Source: Myxococcota bacterium
GTDB lineage: Bacteria > Myxococcota_A > UBA796 > UBA9615 > JAKLKC01
NCBI GenBank assembly: GCA_023150875.1
Contig: JAKLKC010000029.1
Span: 1 to 64,000 of the forward strand
Reading direction: 5' to 3'
DNA length: 64,000 nucleotides
Each line of letters opens with the position of its first letter. Within the stretch, counting starts at the first letter, position 1. Below are positions 8,499 to 20,900 of the stretch, in pieces. A program made the translations under genes and the position numbers. The notes under the pieces were generated by a model. That model was given only the letters and a program-made list of their open reading frames with translations. It had not been told where the DNA came from and did no database searches.

Positions 8499-8574
8499 TG
8501 GAGCCGAGAAGGGGACTCGAACCCCTGACCTGCTGATTACGAATCAGCTGCTCTACCGACTGAGCTACCTCGGC
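8499..8574 (-). tRNA. tRNA-Thr (CGT)
   Basis: On the minus strand the sequence folds into a full cloverleaf: acceptor GCCGAGG/TCTCGGC (last pair G-U), D-arm GCTC/GAGC, anticodon stem GCTGA/TCAGC with loop TTCGTAA (anticodon CGT, complement of 8539-8541), and T-arm AGGGG/CCCCT with TTCGAGT. Discriminator T and CCA are encoded. CGT reads ACG threonine codons. Confidence 0.95.
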
Positions 8575-8615
8575 GGGGGGCGCGGGCGTGGGGGCGCCGC
8601 GGCGCGGAGACGGAA

Positions 8616-8642
8616 GGTATAGCAGGAGGGCTGGCGGGTCAA
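8616..8642 (-). promoter_or_regulatory. Probable sigma-70 promoter of tRNA-Thr
   Basis: On the minus strand TTGACC (8642-8637) and TATACC (8621-8616) are separated by 15 bp. The -10 is preceded by TGC, giving an extended -10 that can offset the short spacer. It lies about 42 bp upstream of the tRNA. Confidence 0.55.
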
Positions 8643-8794
8643 GGGTGGGGCGCGAGGATGGGGGAGGCTTGCGGGTTGCGGGGGGAGCTGGGGGGAGCTA
8701 CCATCGGGGCGGGCCCCGCGGTGGGGTTGTGGGGCGCCCGCGGGGGCGTCGGGGACGGGGCGTGTGGGGGTCGCCCCCGGGCGGAGAGTGCGCT

Positions 8795-9955
8795 GTGGCC
8801 GACGATGGGCAGGTCGTCCGACTGGTCGACCAGATTCTGAAGAAGGCGGTCGCCGAGCGGGCCTCCGACATCCACTTCGAGCCCAAGGGGGACCGACTCC
8901 GGCTGCGGTTCCGAGTCGATGGGGTGCTGGTGGAGCAGCCCGCGCTCCCGCCGGACTTCATCCCCTCCGTCACCTCCCGGCTCAAGGTGATGGCGTCCAT
9001 GGACATCGCCGAGAAGCGGGTGCCCCAGGATGGGGGGCTTTCCTACGAGGCGACTGGCCAGCGCATCAACATCCGGGCCTCCACCTTCCCCACCCGGGAC
9101 GGCGAGAAGGTCGTGCTGCGGCTGCTCGCCGGCACCACCGCCATGACCAACCTGGAGTCCTTGGGGATCGGCCCCCACGAGCTGCCAAGGATCCGGGAAC
9201 TGGCGGGGCGCTCCTCGGGGCTGGTGCTGGTCACCGGCCCCACGGGATCGGGGAAGTCGTCGACCCTCTACAGCCTTCTCAAGACCATCGACCCCAACCG
9301 GGTCAACGTGACCACCCTCGAGGATCCCATCGAGGTCAGGCTGCCCCACATCACCCAGGGGCAGACCAACCCCAAGGCGGGCTTCACCTTCGCCCGGGGG
9401 TTGCGCGCCATCCTCCGGCAGGACCCCGACGTGATCATGGTGGGCGAGATGCGGGATATCGAGACCGCCCAGATCGCCTTCCAGGCGTCCCTCACGGGCC
9501 ACCTGGTCTTCTCGACCTTGCACACCAGCAGCACGGTCGAGACCATCACCCGGCTGCTGGACATGGGCCTGGAACCCTACATCGTCGCCAGCAGCCTCAC
9601 CGCCGTCCTGGCCCAGCGCCTCGTCCGCAAGCTCTGTCGGAGCTGCGCCGAGCCCTGGACGCCCGACGACGACCTTCGGCACCAGCTCGGCTTCCCCCTC
9701 CCCCCGTTGAACGGGCCTCTCTATCGCCCCGTCGGCTGTGCGGAGTGCTCCCAGACGGGCTACAAGGGGCGCACGGGGATCTTCGAGCTGATGGTCGTGG
9801 ACGACGCCATGCGGGACCTCATCAAGAACCGCTCGACGACGGTGGCCATGAAGGCCCTCCTGGCCGCGTTGAAGCTCCCCACCCTGAGGCGCGACGGCGT
9901 CGCGAAGGCCATCGCCGGGATCACCGCCATCGACGACGTGCTGCGCGTCACCTGA
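8795..9955 (+). CDS. Short PilB/GspE-family secretion/pilus ATPase
   Basis: A 386-residue ATPase of the type II secretion/type IV pilus family. It contains the conserved SDIHFEPKGDRLRLRFRVDG segment (as SDIHFEP then RFRVDG), a Walker A GPTGSGKSST near residue 148, an Asp box (TTLEDPIEV), Walker B DVIMVGEMRD, a His box (VFSTLHTSS) and the zinc-type cysteines CRSC and CAEC before GYKGRTGIFEL. The GTG start at 8795 follows GGAG. It is 100-200 residues shorter than typical PilB/GspE because the N-terminal MshEN-type domain is absent. No pilin, PilC or secretin gene is nearby; tRNA-Leu starts 12 bp later. The partner machine is unknown. Confidence 0.85.
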   Translation: MADDGQVVRLVDQILKKAVAERASDIHFEPKGDRLRLRFRVDGVLVEQPALPPDFIPSVTSRLKVMASMDIAEKRVPQDGGLSYEATGQRINIRASTFPTRDGEKVVLRLLAGTTAMTNLESLGIGPHELPRIRELAGRSSGLVLVTGPTGSGKSSTLYSLLKTIDPNRVNVTTLEDPIEVRLPHITQGQTNPKAGFTFARGLRAILRQDPDVIMVGEMRDIETAQIAFQASLTGHLVFSTLHTSSTVETITRLLDMGLEPYIVASSLTAVLAQRLVRKLCRSCAEPWTPDDDLRHQLGFPLPPLNGPLYRPVGCAECSQTGYKGRTGIFELMVVDDAMRDLIKNRSTTVAMKALLAALKLPTLRRDGVAKAIAGITAIDDVLRVT

Positions 9956-9967
9956 TCCCCCGCCCCC

Positions 9968-10056
9968 GCCCGGGTGGCGAAACGGCAGACGCAGGGGACT
10001 TAAAATCCCCCGCTGGCACCAACCCCAGCATGCGGGTTCGAGTCCCGCCCCGGGCA
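9968..10056 (+). tRNA. tRNA-Leu (TAA)
   Basis: A class II tRNA with acceptor GCCCGGG/CCCGGGC, anticodon stem GGGGA/TCCCC with loop CTTAAAA (anticodon TAA at 10001-10003), a long variable arm and T-stem GCGGG/CCCGC around TTCGAGT. Discriminator A is present but CCA is not encoded (ACTC follows). It starts 12 bp after the ATPase gene and is probably on the same transcript, since no separate promoter is visible. Its 3' end recurs twice downstream. Confidence 0.95.
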
Positions 10057-10080
10057 CTCGCATCCCCATCGGGCCTTAGT

Positions 10081-10209
10081 GGCGGGACTCGAACGCCGGC
10101 GTGGCGCGGCCAGTGGCCGAAAAGGCTCCTGGAAGGAGCCGTCAGCGACGCCGGCCGGCCCTGCAGGCCGCGTCCGTGAAGGACGCGGCCGGAAGGGTCG
10201 AGTCCCGCC
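10081..10209 (+). ncRNA. Candidate structured RNA, unit A
   Basis: Predicted helices by eye. The closing stem is GGCGGGACTCGA (10081-10092) with TCGAGTCCCGCC (10198-10209), 12 bp. Inside it, P1 pairs 10095-10105 with 10145-10155 (one mismatch) and encloses P2, CGGCC-AGT-GGCCG (10107-10119), and P3, GGCTCC-TGGAA-GGAGCC (10124-10140). P4 is GGCCGCGTCC with GGACGCGGCC around GTGAA (10167-10190). The 10081-10094 strand could instead pair with the T-arm of the preceding tRNA-Leu (10036-10049). Expression is not shown. Confidence 0.4.
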
Positions 10210-10240
10210 CCGGGCACTCGCTTCCTGGCCAGGCCGCATT

Positions 10241-10369
10241 GGCGGGCCTCGAACGCCGGCGTGGCGCAGCCAGTGGCTGAAAAGGCTCCAGGAAGGAGCC
10301 GTCAGCCACGCCGGCCGGCCCTGCAGGCCGCGTCCGTGATGGACGCGGGCGGAAGGGTCGAGTCCCGCC
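10241..10369 (+). ncRNA. Candidate structured RNA, unit B
   Basis: This is the same fold 160 bp downstream of unit A. P2 reads CAGCC-AGT-GGCTG: relative to unit A, both sides of one pair changed (G10108-C10118 to A10268-T10278), a compensatory change that keeps the stem. P1 is here a perfect 11 bp (GCCGGCGTGGC/GCCACGCCGGC), while P3 differs only in its loop. The closing stem and P4 carry one mismatch each. Differences falling in loops or as pair-preserving changes favour selection on RNA or cruciform structure. Confidence 0.4.
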
Positions 10370-10415
10370 CCGGGCACCACGGAGACCGCGATCCGCCTCG
10401 GGATGGACCGGGGGA

Positions 10416-11030
10416 TCAGCCTCCCTCGCCCTCCAGCTCGCGGGCGAGGGCGTGGAGGAGGTCCGCGCCGGAGCGGGGATCGGCGGGGGCGACGATGATG
10501 CTTCGCGTGGTCAGGCGGAGGGGGAAGGAGCGTCCCTCGGTGCGGACGGGGCGCTCCTCCACCGCGCGGATGCAGCGTCCGGCGACCTCCCGGGCCTCCC
10601 GGTCCGAACACCCGCGGAGGTAGACGGCGAATCGGTCCTCCCCCGCGCGGCCGATGCTGTCGTCGAGCCGGGTGCAACGGTCGAGGCGCCGGGCCACGAT
10701 GCCCAGGACCTCGCCCACCACTCCCTCGGACACCTCGTGCATCGCCGAGAGGCCGTCCACCCGGAAGCCCATCAGCGTCCCGCCCCGGTCGTCTTCGTCC
10801 TGCTCCCGGGAGGAGCGATCAAGGCTCGCCTGAAGGGCCGCGCGGCTCAGGACCCCGGTCTGGGGATCCATGCGCTGGAGGTAGGGGTCGATGGATGGGG
10901 GATCGCCGGAGGGAGGGCCGCCCGGCGGCAGGCCGAGGTCCGCCATCAACCGTTCCAGGGGGCGCCCGCTCTCGGGGCTCGGACGGGCCAGGCGCTCGGC
11001 GCGTGCGGCGGTCAGATCGACGACTTTCAT
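10416..11030 (-). CDS. Degenerate GGDEF-domain protein
   Basis: A 204-residue cytoplasmic protein starting MKVVDLTAARAERLARPS at the ATG at 11030. The second half is GGDEF-like: a DPQTGVLSRAALQASL start-helix segment, GFRVDGLSAMHE, and RAGEDRFAVYLRG where active diguanylate cyclases have R-x-GGDEF. The signature reads GEDRF, so the metal and substrate residues are altered and cyclase activity is unlikely. The remaining C-terminal part resembles the family's LRLTTRSII strand. The N-terminal 60 residues are a Pro-rich linker without a known sensor. It lies downstream of pyrE on the same strand with 322 bp between. Confidence 0.7.
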   Translation of the reverse strand: MKVVDLTAARAERLARPSPESGRPLERLMADLGLPPGGPPSGDPPSIDPYLQRMDPQTGVLSRAALQASLDRSSREQDEDDRGGTLMGFRVDGLSAMHEVSEGVVGEVLGIVARRLDRCTRLDDSIGRAGEDRFAVYLRGCSDREAREVAGRCIRAVEERPVRTEGRSFPLRLTTRSIIVAPADPRSGADLLHALARELEGEGG

Positions 11031-11157
11031 CGGTGCTTGACTCCCGGCGGTCGGGGGAAGGCCCACACATCCCCTATCGGCGGGATCGACGCCCGAGTGA
11101 GAGGCCGCGGTCGTGCCCGCGGGGACTCTCAGAGTCGGACACGGAATAGGTTGGCGC

Positions 11158-11179
11158 GGCCGTTGCCTTCGCAACGGCC
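11158..11179 (-). terminator. GC-rich hairpin between pyrE and the GGDEF-like gene
   Basis: A perfect 9-bp stem GGCCGTTGC/GCAACGGCC with a four-base loop lies 174 bp downstream of the pyrE stop, within the 11031-11352 gap. No U-tract follows on either strand, so it may be a Rho-assisted terminator or a structural element rather than an intrinsic terminator. I see nothing else in this gap. Confidence 0.4.
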
Positions 11180-11352
11180 GTGACAACCGGCGGTCGCACG
11201 GATCGGCGGCGAGGCGCCCGGATCGCAAGGAACACCGCGATTTCGCGAGGGAAGGGATACCGAGCGTATCTCGACCGGGCGAAAGCGCCGGTGACGCCGC
11301 GAGGCGGAATGCATCGTCGCCCGGGTGTGCGACCGCATTTCGTGTTCGACTC

Positions 11353-11925
11353 TCAGCCCCGCTCGATCTCCGTCCGGAGCACCAGGGCCTCCAGGGCGTA
11401 GCCGGCGGCGGCGAGGTTCTCCCTCGCGCCCTCCTCGCGGTCGACGATGGTGATGACCTGCACCACCCTCAGTCCATCATCGACGGCGCGCTCGATCGCC
11501 TTCAGGGTGGATCCGCCCGTGGTGGCGGTGTCCTCCACGATGCAGACCGGCGTGCCGCCCGGGAGGTTGCCCCGCCCCTCGACCCACCGGGAGGTGCCGT
11601 GGGCCTTGGGCTCCTTGCGGACCAGGAAGGCGTGCACCGGACGCCCCCTCAGGAAGCTGACCACGCTCGCGGCGGTGGCGATGGGGTCGGCGCCCAGGGT
11701 CAGCCCCCCGACGCCCCGCGCCCCCAGGCCCGACGCGGCGATCCGGTCATCCACCAGGGACCCCACCAGGAAGCTCCCCTCGGCGTGGAGCGTCGTCTGC
11801 TTGCCGTCGACGTAGAAGTCGCTCTCGCGCCCGGAGGCCAGCACCACCCTCCGTCGCTGGTAGCTCAGGGCGCGCAGCAGCGCGATCAGGCGCTGCCGCC
11901 TCTCCTCGTACGGGACCTGGAGCAT
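11353..11925 (-). CDS. pyrE: Orotate phosphoribosyltransferase
   Basis: A 190-residue enzyme that converts orotate plus PRPP to OMP in UMP synthesis. It shows the family N-terminus (SGRESDFYVDGKQTTLHAEG), the GLTLGADPIATA segment, RKEPKAHGTSRWVEG, and the PRPP-binding motif VCIVEDTATTGGST. Length is typical. It is on the minus strand, 107 bp downstream of the bactofilin gene. No attenuator-like leader was seen. Confidence 0.95.
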   Translation of the reverse strand: MLQVPYEERRQRLIALLRALSYQRRRVVLASGRESDFYVDGKQTTLHAEGSFLVGSLVDDRIAASGLGARGVGGLTLGADPIATAASVVSFLRGRPVHAFLVRKEPKAHGTSRWVEGRGNLPGGTPVCIVEDTATTGGSTLKAIERAVDDGLRVVQVITIVDREEGARENLAAAGYALEALVLRTEIERG

Positions 11926-12032
11926 GTCTCGTCCTCTTCGCGAGCTGGGGGGTGGGGAGGGCAGGGGTGGCAGGCGGCGGGCGGAGCGGGCGCCGTCCGG
12001 GAACGCCGGCGCCGGGGCCCCAGCCCGCCCGG

Positions 12033-12803
12033 TCAGGACCGGGAGCCCTGGTTGCGCCTGGCGAGGGCCGCCTCGATCTGCTGCTCGGTGGTGCGCTCGG
12101 GCCTGCGGGTGAGCAGCTCGGGTTCATCGACCGGCGGAGGCGCGTCCTCGCTCACGGGGCGTTCCGCCGCGCCGGCACCGCGGCCGGGCGCCAGGACCCG
12201 CTCCAGCCGGATGACCTCCGCGTCGTCGACCGACGTGGCCTCCACACCCGCGGCTTCGTCCGGCGGCCCCATGTCGATGGAGTCCTCCTCCTGCGCCGGG
12301 TCGTCGTCCCCGCCACCCTCGCCGTCTTCCGCGGGCGGGCTGGGGGCGAACTCCCCCGACGCCCACATCGCGGGCACTTCCGCGTGGATGGGGCCCATCG
12401 CCGGCGGGTCGAGCTCGGCCTGGTCCGGCGCATCCGTGGCGCCCTCCTGGCCCGCCTCGTCCCAGGCGTCGGGCTCGCCCTCGGGGGCGGTGACGTCCAC
12501 CTGCCCCCTGAAGGCGCCCCCGTCCTGCACCAGCAGGCGAGTGGCCCGGATGTCCCCGTGCAGGCGCCCCCGCGCGCCGATCTCCAGCTTCCCCGAGGAA
12601 TACACGTCGCCGGACACCCGTCCCTCGATGACGACGTCGATCCCCCGGATGATGCCGCGCACGACGCCGCCGGCGAGCACGGTGACGCTCCCGCTGCTGG
12701 CGACGTTCCCGTCGATGCGCCCGGCGATCTCCAGGGGATCCTGGCTCTGGACCTCGCCCGTGATCACCGTACCCGATGCGATGAGGGTCGAGCGTTCGGC
12801 CAT
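12033..12803 (-). CDS. Bactofilin with long acidic C-terminal tail
   Basis: A 256-residue protein. Residues about 5-108 form a DUF583/bactofilin beta-helix, seen as short repeated turns (GTVITGEVQ, PLEIAGRIDGNV, VTVLAGGVVRGII, VVIEGRVSGDVYSSGKLEIG, here listed separately). Bactofilins polymerise without nucleotides and position envelope or motility machinery. The tail (about 110-240) is Asp/Glu/Pro/Ala-rich and ends in a basic segment (EQQIEAALARRNQGSRS), unusually long for the family and probably disordered, perhaps a partner-docking arm. The C-terminal basic end could bind DNA or membrane. Confidence 0.85.
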   Translation of the reverse strand: MAERSTLIASGTVITGEVQSQDPLEIAGRIDGNVASSGSVTVLAGGVVRGIIRGIDVVIEGRVSGDVYSSGKLEIGARGRLHGDIRATRLLVQDGGAFRGQVDVTAPEGEPDAWDEAGQEGATDAPDQAELDPPAMGPIHAEVPAMWASGEFAPSPPAEDGEGGGDDDPAQEEDSIDMGPPDEAAGVEATSVDDAEVIRLERVLAPGRGAGAAERPVSEDAPPPVDEPELLTRRPERTTEQQIEAALARRNQGSRS

Positions 12804-12903
12804 GCACTCCTCCTGACGGGGCCCGCGGCGGCGGGGCGGCGCCGCGTCTCCCGCGCCCCGGGGACGGTGGGACCACCCCCGCCGCGCCCCGGGACCCGGA
12901 TGG

Positions 12904-16465
<3,562 letters not shown>

Positions 16466-16527
16466 CCGCGGAGCGCGGCCCGGGCCGAGGGGGGCGGCGA
16501 GGTCCGGGGCCGGGGAGGAGGACGAAC

Positions 16528-17229
16528 GTGAGCAAGGTGTTCCCGAGCGCGCTGGAGGCGATCCACGACATCCCCGACGGCGCCACCCTCATGGCGGGCG
16601 GCTTCGGGCTCTGCGGGATCCCCGAGAACCTGATCGCCGCCGTGCGCGAGAAGGGGATCCGCGGCCTGACCTTCATCAGCAACAACGCCGGAGTCGACGA
16701 CTTCGGCCTCGGCCTCCTGCTCCAGACGCGCCAGGTCCGGAAGATGGTCTCGTCCTACGTCGGCGAGAACCGGGAGTTCGAGCGGCAGTTCCTGAGCGGC
16801 GAGCTGGAGGTCGAGCTGGTCCCCCAGGGCACCCTCGCCGAGAGGATCCGGGCGGGGGGAGCCGGGATCGGCGCCTTCTTCACGCCGACGGGGGTGGGCA
16901 CCCTCGTCGCCGAGGGAAAGGAGACGCGGGTCATCGACGGGCGCGAGTACGTGCTGGAGACGCCGCTCAAGGCCGACTTCGCCCTGGTGAAGGCGTGGCG
17001 CGGGGACTCCACCGGCAACCTCGTGTTCCGCAGGACGGCCCGGAACTTCAACCCGATGATGGCCACGGCGGCGCGGATCGCCATCGCCGAGGTCGAGGAG
17101 CTGGTGGAACCCGGCGAGATCGACCCGGATCAGGTCCACACCCCGGGGATCTTCGTGCAGAGGATCGTCCTCGGCCGAGGCTACGAGAAGCGCATCGAGC
17201 AGCGCACCGTGAGCAGGAACGCGCGCTGA
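16528..17229 (+). CDS. scoA: 3-oxoacid CoA-transferase subunit A
   Basis: A 233-residue alpha subunit. The GTG start at 16528 follows GGGGAGGAGGA. Motifs are [33 protein letters not shown], the [11 protein letters not shown] segment and [12 protein letters not shown]. Together with the next gene it exchanges CoA between succinyl-CoA and acetoacetate, or related acids, in ketone-body or short-chain acid use. The succinate versus acetate preference cannot be read from sequence, so AtoD-type activity is possible. The beta subunit starts 25 bp later. Confidence 0.92.
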   Translation: MSKVFPSALEAIHDIPDGATLMAGGFGLCGIPENLIAAVREKGIRGLTFISNNAGVDDFGLGLLLQTRQVRKMVSSYVGENREFERQFLSGELEVELVPQGTLAERIRAGGAGIGAFFTPTGVGTLVAEGKETRVIDGREYVLETPLKADFALVKAWRGDSTGNLVFRRTARNFNPMMATAARIAIAEVEELVEPGEIDPDQVHTPGIFVQRIVLGRGYEKRIEQRTVSRNAR

Positions 17230-17254
17230 CGCGCCCAGGGAGGAACCGGTCACC

Positions 17255-17911
17255 ATGCCCCTCGACCGCGACGGCATCGTCAGGCGCGCCGCGAAGGAGT
17301 TTCGCGACGGGTACTACGTGAACCTCGGGATCGGCATGCCGACCCTGGCGGCGAACTTCATCCCCGCCGGGCTCCGCATCACCCTCCAGTCGGAGAACGG
17401 CCTCCTGGGCCTCGGGCCCTTCCCCACCGAGGACGAGGTCGATCCCGACCTGATCAACGCGGGCAAGCAGACCGTGACGGCGCTGCCCGGAGCCGCCTAT
17501 TTCAGCTCCGCAGACAGCTTCGCCATGATCCGGGGAGGGCACGTGGACCTCACCATCCTGGGCGCCATGCAGGTGAGCCGGCGCGGCGACCTGGCGAACT
17601 GGATGGTGCCGGGCAAGATGGTGAAGGGCATGGGCGGGGCGATGGACCTGGTGGCCGGCGCCCGGCGCGTGGTGGTGACGATGACCCACACCGACAAGGG
17701 GGGCGAGCCGAAGATCCTGGAGGAGTGCACCCTCCCCCTGACCGGCAAGCGGGTGGTGGACATGGTGATCACCGACTGCGCGGTGATCGAGGTGACGAAG
17801 GACGGGCTGCTGCTCACCGAGGTCGCGCCGGGGATGACCGCCGCCGATGTCCAGGCGATCACCGCCGCCCCGCTGATCGTCTCTCCCGAGCTCCGCACCA
17901 TCCAAGAGTGA
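17255..17911 (+). CDS. scoB: 3-oxoacid CoA-transferase subunit B
   Basis: A 218-residue beta subunit. It carries the catalytic Glu in [12 protein letters not shown], preceded by [14 protein letters not shown], and the later [15 protein letters not shown] and [14 protein letters not shown] segments. The ATG at 17255 follows GGGAGGAACC. It forms an operon with subunit A. A 1282-residue protein of unknown role begins 30 bp after its stop and may be co-transcribed. Confidence 0.93.
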   Translation: MPLDRDGIVRRAAKEFRDGYYVNLGIGMPTLAANFIPAGLRITLQSENGLLGLGPFPTEDEVDPDLINAGKQTVTALPGAAYFSSADSFAMIRGGHVDLTILGAMQVSRRGDLANWMVPGKMVKGMGGAMDLVAGARRVVVTMTHTDKGGEPKILEECTLPLTGKRVVDMVITDCAVIEVTKDGLLLTEVAPGMTAADVQAITAAPLIVSPELRTIQE

Positions 17912-17941
17912 GGCGCCCGCTCCGGGGCCCCAGGCGAGCTG

Positions 17942-20900
17942 ATGAGCGCCGTCCCCCTCGAAGGTCGCATCCGGGAGCGGCTGCTCACGTCGCCCGCGCT
18001 GGTGGTCCACGCCCCGGACGCCCCCCTGGGGGAGTTCGCCGCCGCCTTGGACCGGCCGACGCTGGTGTGCCTGGACGGCGTCGGCGCCGCCTCGGTGGCC
18101 GCCGCCCTGGGTGCGGCTCCCATCGCTCCGGGCACGCCGGGGCGGGAGCGCGCCAAGGCCCTCTCCCGGGACCCGGCGGTGGCTGCCCCGGTGGTGGTGA
18201 TCACCCTGGACGCCCTGGCCGATCCCCTGGTGGGCGCGGAGCTGCTGGCGGACGGGCCCCTGGAGCTGCTCGTGCCCGGCGCGGACGCCCTCCGGCCCGG
18301 CGCCGCTGGCCATCATCCCGGGACCTCGCGCCTCCTCCGCTGGCTCGCCGCCGGCGAGCGGTGGCGGCGACTGCTGCTGCTGGCGGACGATCCCCGGCAG
18401 GAGTCCCAGGGGGACCTCCTCGCCGCGCTGGGCCTCGACGCCACGGCGATCCTTCGGGCCCCGCCGGCCCGGGGGAGGCCTCCCGTCTCGGCGGTCCCGG
18501 ACCTGGGTGCCGCCTGCGCCCGGGTGGGCGAGGGGCGCCTCGCGGCCACCTTCCTGCTGCCCCCCTCGGGGCGCTCCAGCCTGGGCGCGCTGGGCGAGGC
18601 CCTGGGGGAGAGGGGGGTGGAGCACCTGGCCTTCGACGCGGGGGGGGCGCTGGACCTCGCCAGCCTCGCCTCCGCCCTGCGCCCCCGCCCGTCGGCGGTG
18701 CTGCTGCTGGGGGCGGGCACCGCGGGCGCCCTCGGGGGGAGCCGCGCCGTCGTCCTGGGGGACGTACCCTGCGGGGTCGCCGGGCTGGCATCCCTGCTTC
18801 GGGCCTCGGCCATCGTGCTTCCCCCGGCCGAGGGGCGGGCGGACGCGCCCCTGGACGAGGCGTCGGCCCGCGGCCTCGTGCTGGAGACCCTGGCGTCCGC
18901 CCTGCCGGCCGAGGCGTTCTCCGGCGCGGGGGACCCGCCACCCGGCGCGGTCGCGTGGCGCCAGCCCGACGCGATGGAGCTGGAGCTCTGGTCGGACCTC
19001 GCCGCCGCGGGGCTCGTCCTGGAGGTGGTGCCCACGACGTTCCACGCCGACCTCGCGGACGTCGGGCGCTTCCGGCGCCCCTTCGTGGACGAGGTCCCGG
19101 CGCTGGCGGCGCTCCACCGGACCTACCAGGAGCGCCTCGGGGCCCTCTCGATGCTGGAGGCGGCCTCCCATCGCCTCACCGGGGGGAAGTCGCGGGACCT
19201 GCGGGAGCTCGCCGCCTTCCTGGGCCTCCGGGTGGCGACCCTGGTCTCCCTGCTCCTCCGGGCCGACGACCACCGGGTGCTGGTGTGCTCCCTCCGGTCC
19301 GGGGCCCGGGAAGGAGCCACCGACGCCGAGATCGTGTTCGCGCCGGGTGCGGAGGCGAGGGTGGCCGCCGACTGGGGGCCCCTCTGGGGCGAGGTGGAGC
19401 GACTCCGGGCGTCCCGGGAGCGGGACGTCCTCGCCGCGGCCCGGATCCGGGGCGCCGCCGACGTGCGCGCGGCGCTGGCGGCCCTGGGTGACGCCGCCCC
19501 GGGGAGGGCGGAGGACTCCCCGGTCCCCGTCCCGCCGGACCCCAAGGGGAGGGACGCCGGCCCGCGGTCGCCGGAGCCCCACCGGCGCGCCGCCCGTCAC
19601 GCCCCGACCGTCGAGCAGGCGCACGCGCTGGAGCGCCTGTTCAGCGGCCTCCCCGCGACCGCTTCCCCCTCTGCGCCGCCCCCCCGCCCCGCCGCTCCGC
19701 CTCCCCGGGAGAGCCCGGGCCATGCGTCCCGGCTGGCCTCGCCCGTCCGCCCAGGGTCCCTCCCGGTCCCGCGGGAAGCGCGCGATGCCCGCCGTGGGCT
19801 CCCCCGCCGCGGCGCCGCCCCGGCGACCGTCCCGGACCTGCCGGGGTTGGCGGAGCTCGCCGCCGGGGACGCCCTGGCCGCGCGGGCGGTGCTGTCGGCG
19901 ACACCGTGGGGGGACGACTTCCGCGCCGCGGCGCTGGTGATGGCGTTCCGACCCGCTCACGGCCCCGCCGGGGGGCCCCCGTCGCCGCGCTGGGAGCTCA
20001 CCCCCCGTCAGGGCCGGGCGGCGGAGGTGGTGTGGGACGCCCTCCACGCCTCCCCGGCCCACCTCGCCGCCCGGATCGGGGCGGTCTGCCCCGAGGCATT
20101 CGTGGAGCGGACGGGCGGCGGGCGGCACGAGGTCTTCTTCGACTCGGGGGAGGACGCGGGGGTGCTGGAGCTCGACCCCGTGGACGACATCGAGGCGCTG
20201 GAGGCGTGCCTCCTCCCCGCCGCCCCACCGTCCTGGCTTCCAGCCCGCCGTGCGGACCGCTTCATCCGCGAAGCGCTGCGGGCAGACGGCGGAACCGGCC
20301 CGGACCTGGGAGCCGCGTTCCCGGTGGCCTCGGACGCCGCCGTCGATGACGGCTCGCGACTCGCCATCGCCGTCATCGCGTCCCTCGCCGAAGGGAACGC
20401 CGATGGGGCGAGCGAGGCGCTGGAGCGGCTGCGGGAGGCCGCCCCCGCCTCTCCCGCGCTCACGCCCCTCTCGCTGCGGATCGGGGTGGCGACGGGGCGG
20501 TGGTCGGACCTCTACTCCCTGCCGGACCTCCCGTCCGGGGTGAGGACCCGCGCCGTATCCGAACTGGAAGCGACCTGCCGCGGGCAGGAGGGGTGCGGGA
20601 CATGCCCCCTCCTGGGATCGGCGTGGTGCCCGGTGGACGATGACGGCCTCCAGGCGCTCCTCCGCTCCACGCTCAGGCGCGACCCCCCCGGGGCCCTGGC
20701 GCGGCGGCTGGTCACGAGGGCGAGTCGAGCGGGTCTCGCACCCGACGCGGACCTCGTCGCGGCGTTGGGGCGGCTGCCTGTGCCCGAGGACCTCCGCGGG
20801 GACCTCGCCGTCCTCCGGCCACGGGCGCGGGGCGGACGATGGGAGGACTGGGGTCCCTGGATCCAGGAGGCGGCGGGGGACCTGGACTCCTCCCTCGCGC

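Larger units (their letters stand above)
10036..10376. repeat. 160-bp tandem repeat carrying copies of the tRNA-Leu 3' end
   Basis: The tRNA-Leu T-arm/acceptor 3' strand (TCGAGTCCCGCCCCGGGCAC) occurs three times at a 160-bp period: in the tRNA itself, ending at 10218 and ending at 10376. Between consecutive copies lies an inverted T-arm (GGCGGGACTCGA at 10081, one change at 10241) and a structured core. Only the 3' portion of the tRNA is duplicated, so copies two and three are not tRNA genes. Confidence 0.9.

Noticed and set aside
10079-10339. An 86-residue frame within the tandem units
   Set aside because: It runs through both repeat units, and the differences between units preserve stems rather than codons.
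10192-10376. Second and third tRNA-Leu genes
   Set aside because: Only the T-arm and acceptor 3' strand are repeated; the 5' acceptor half, D-arm and anticodon arm are absent.
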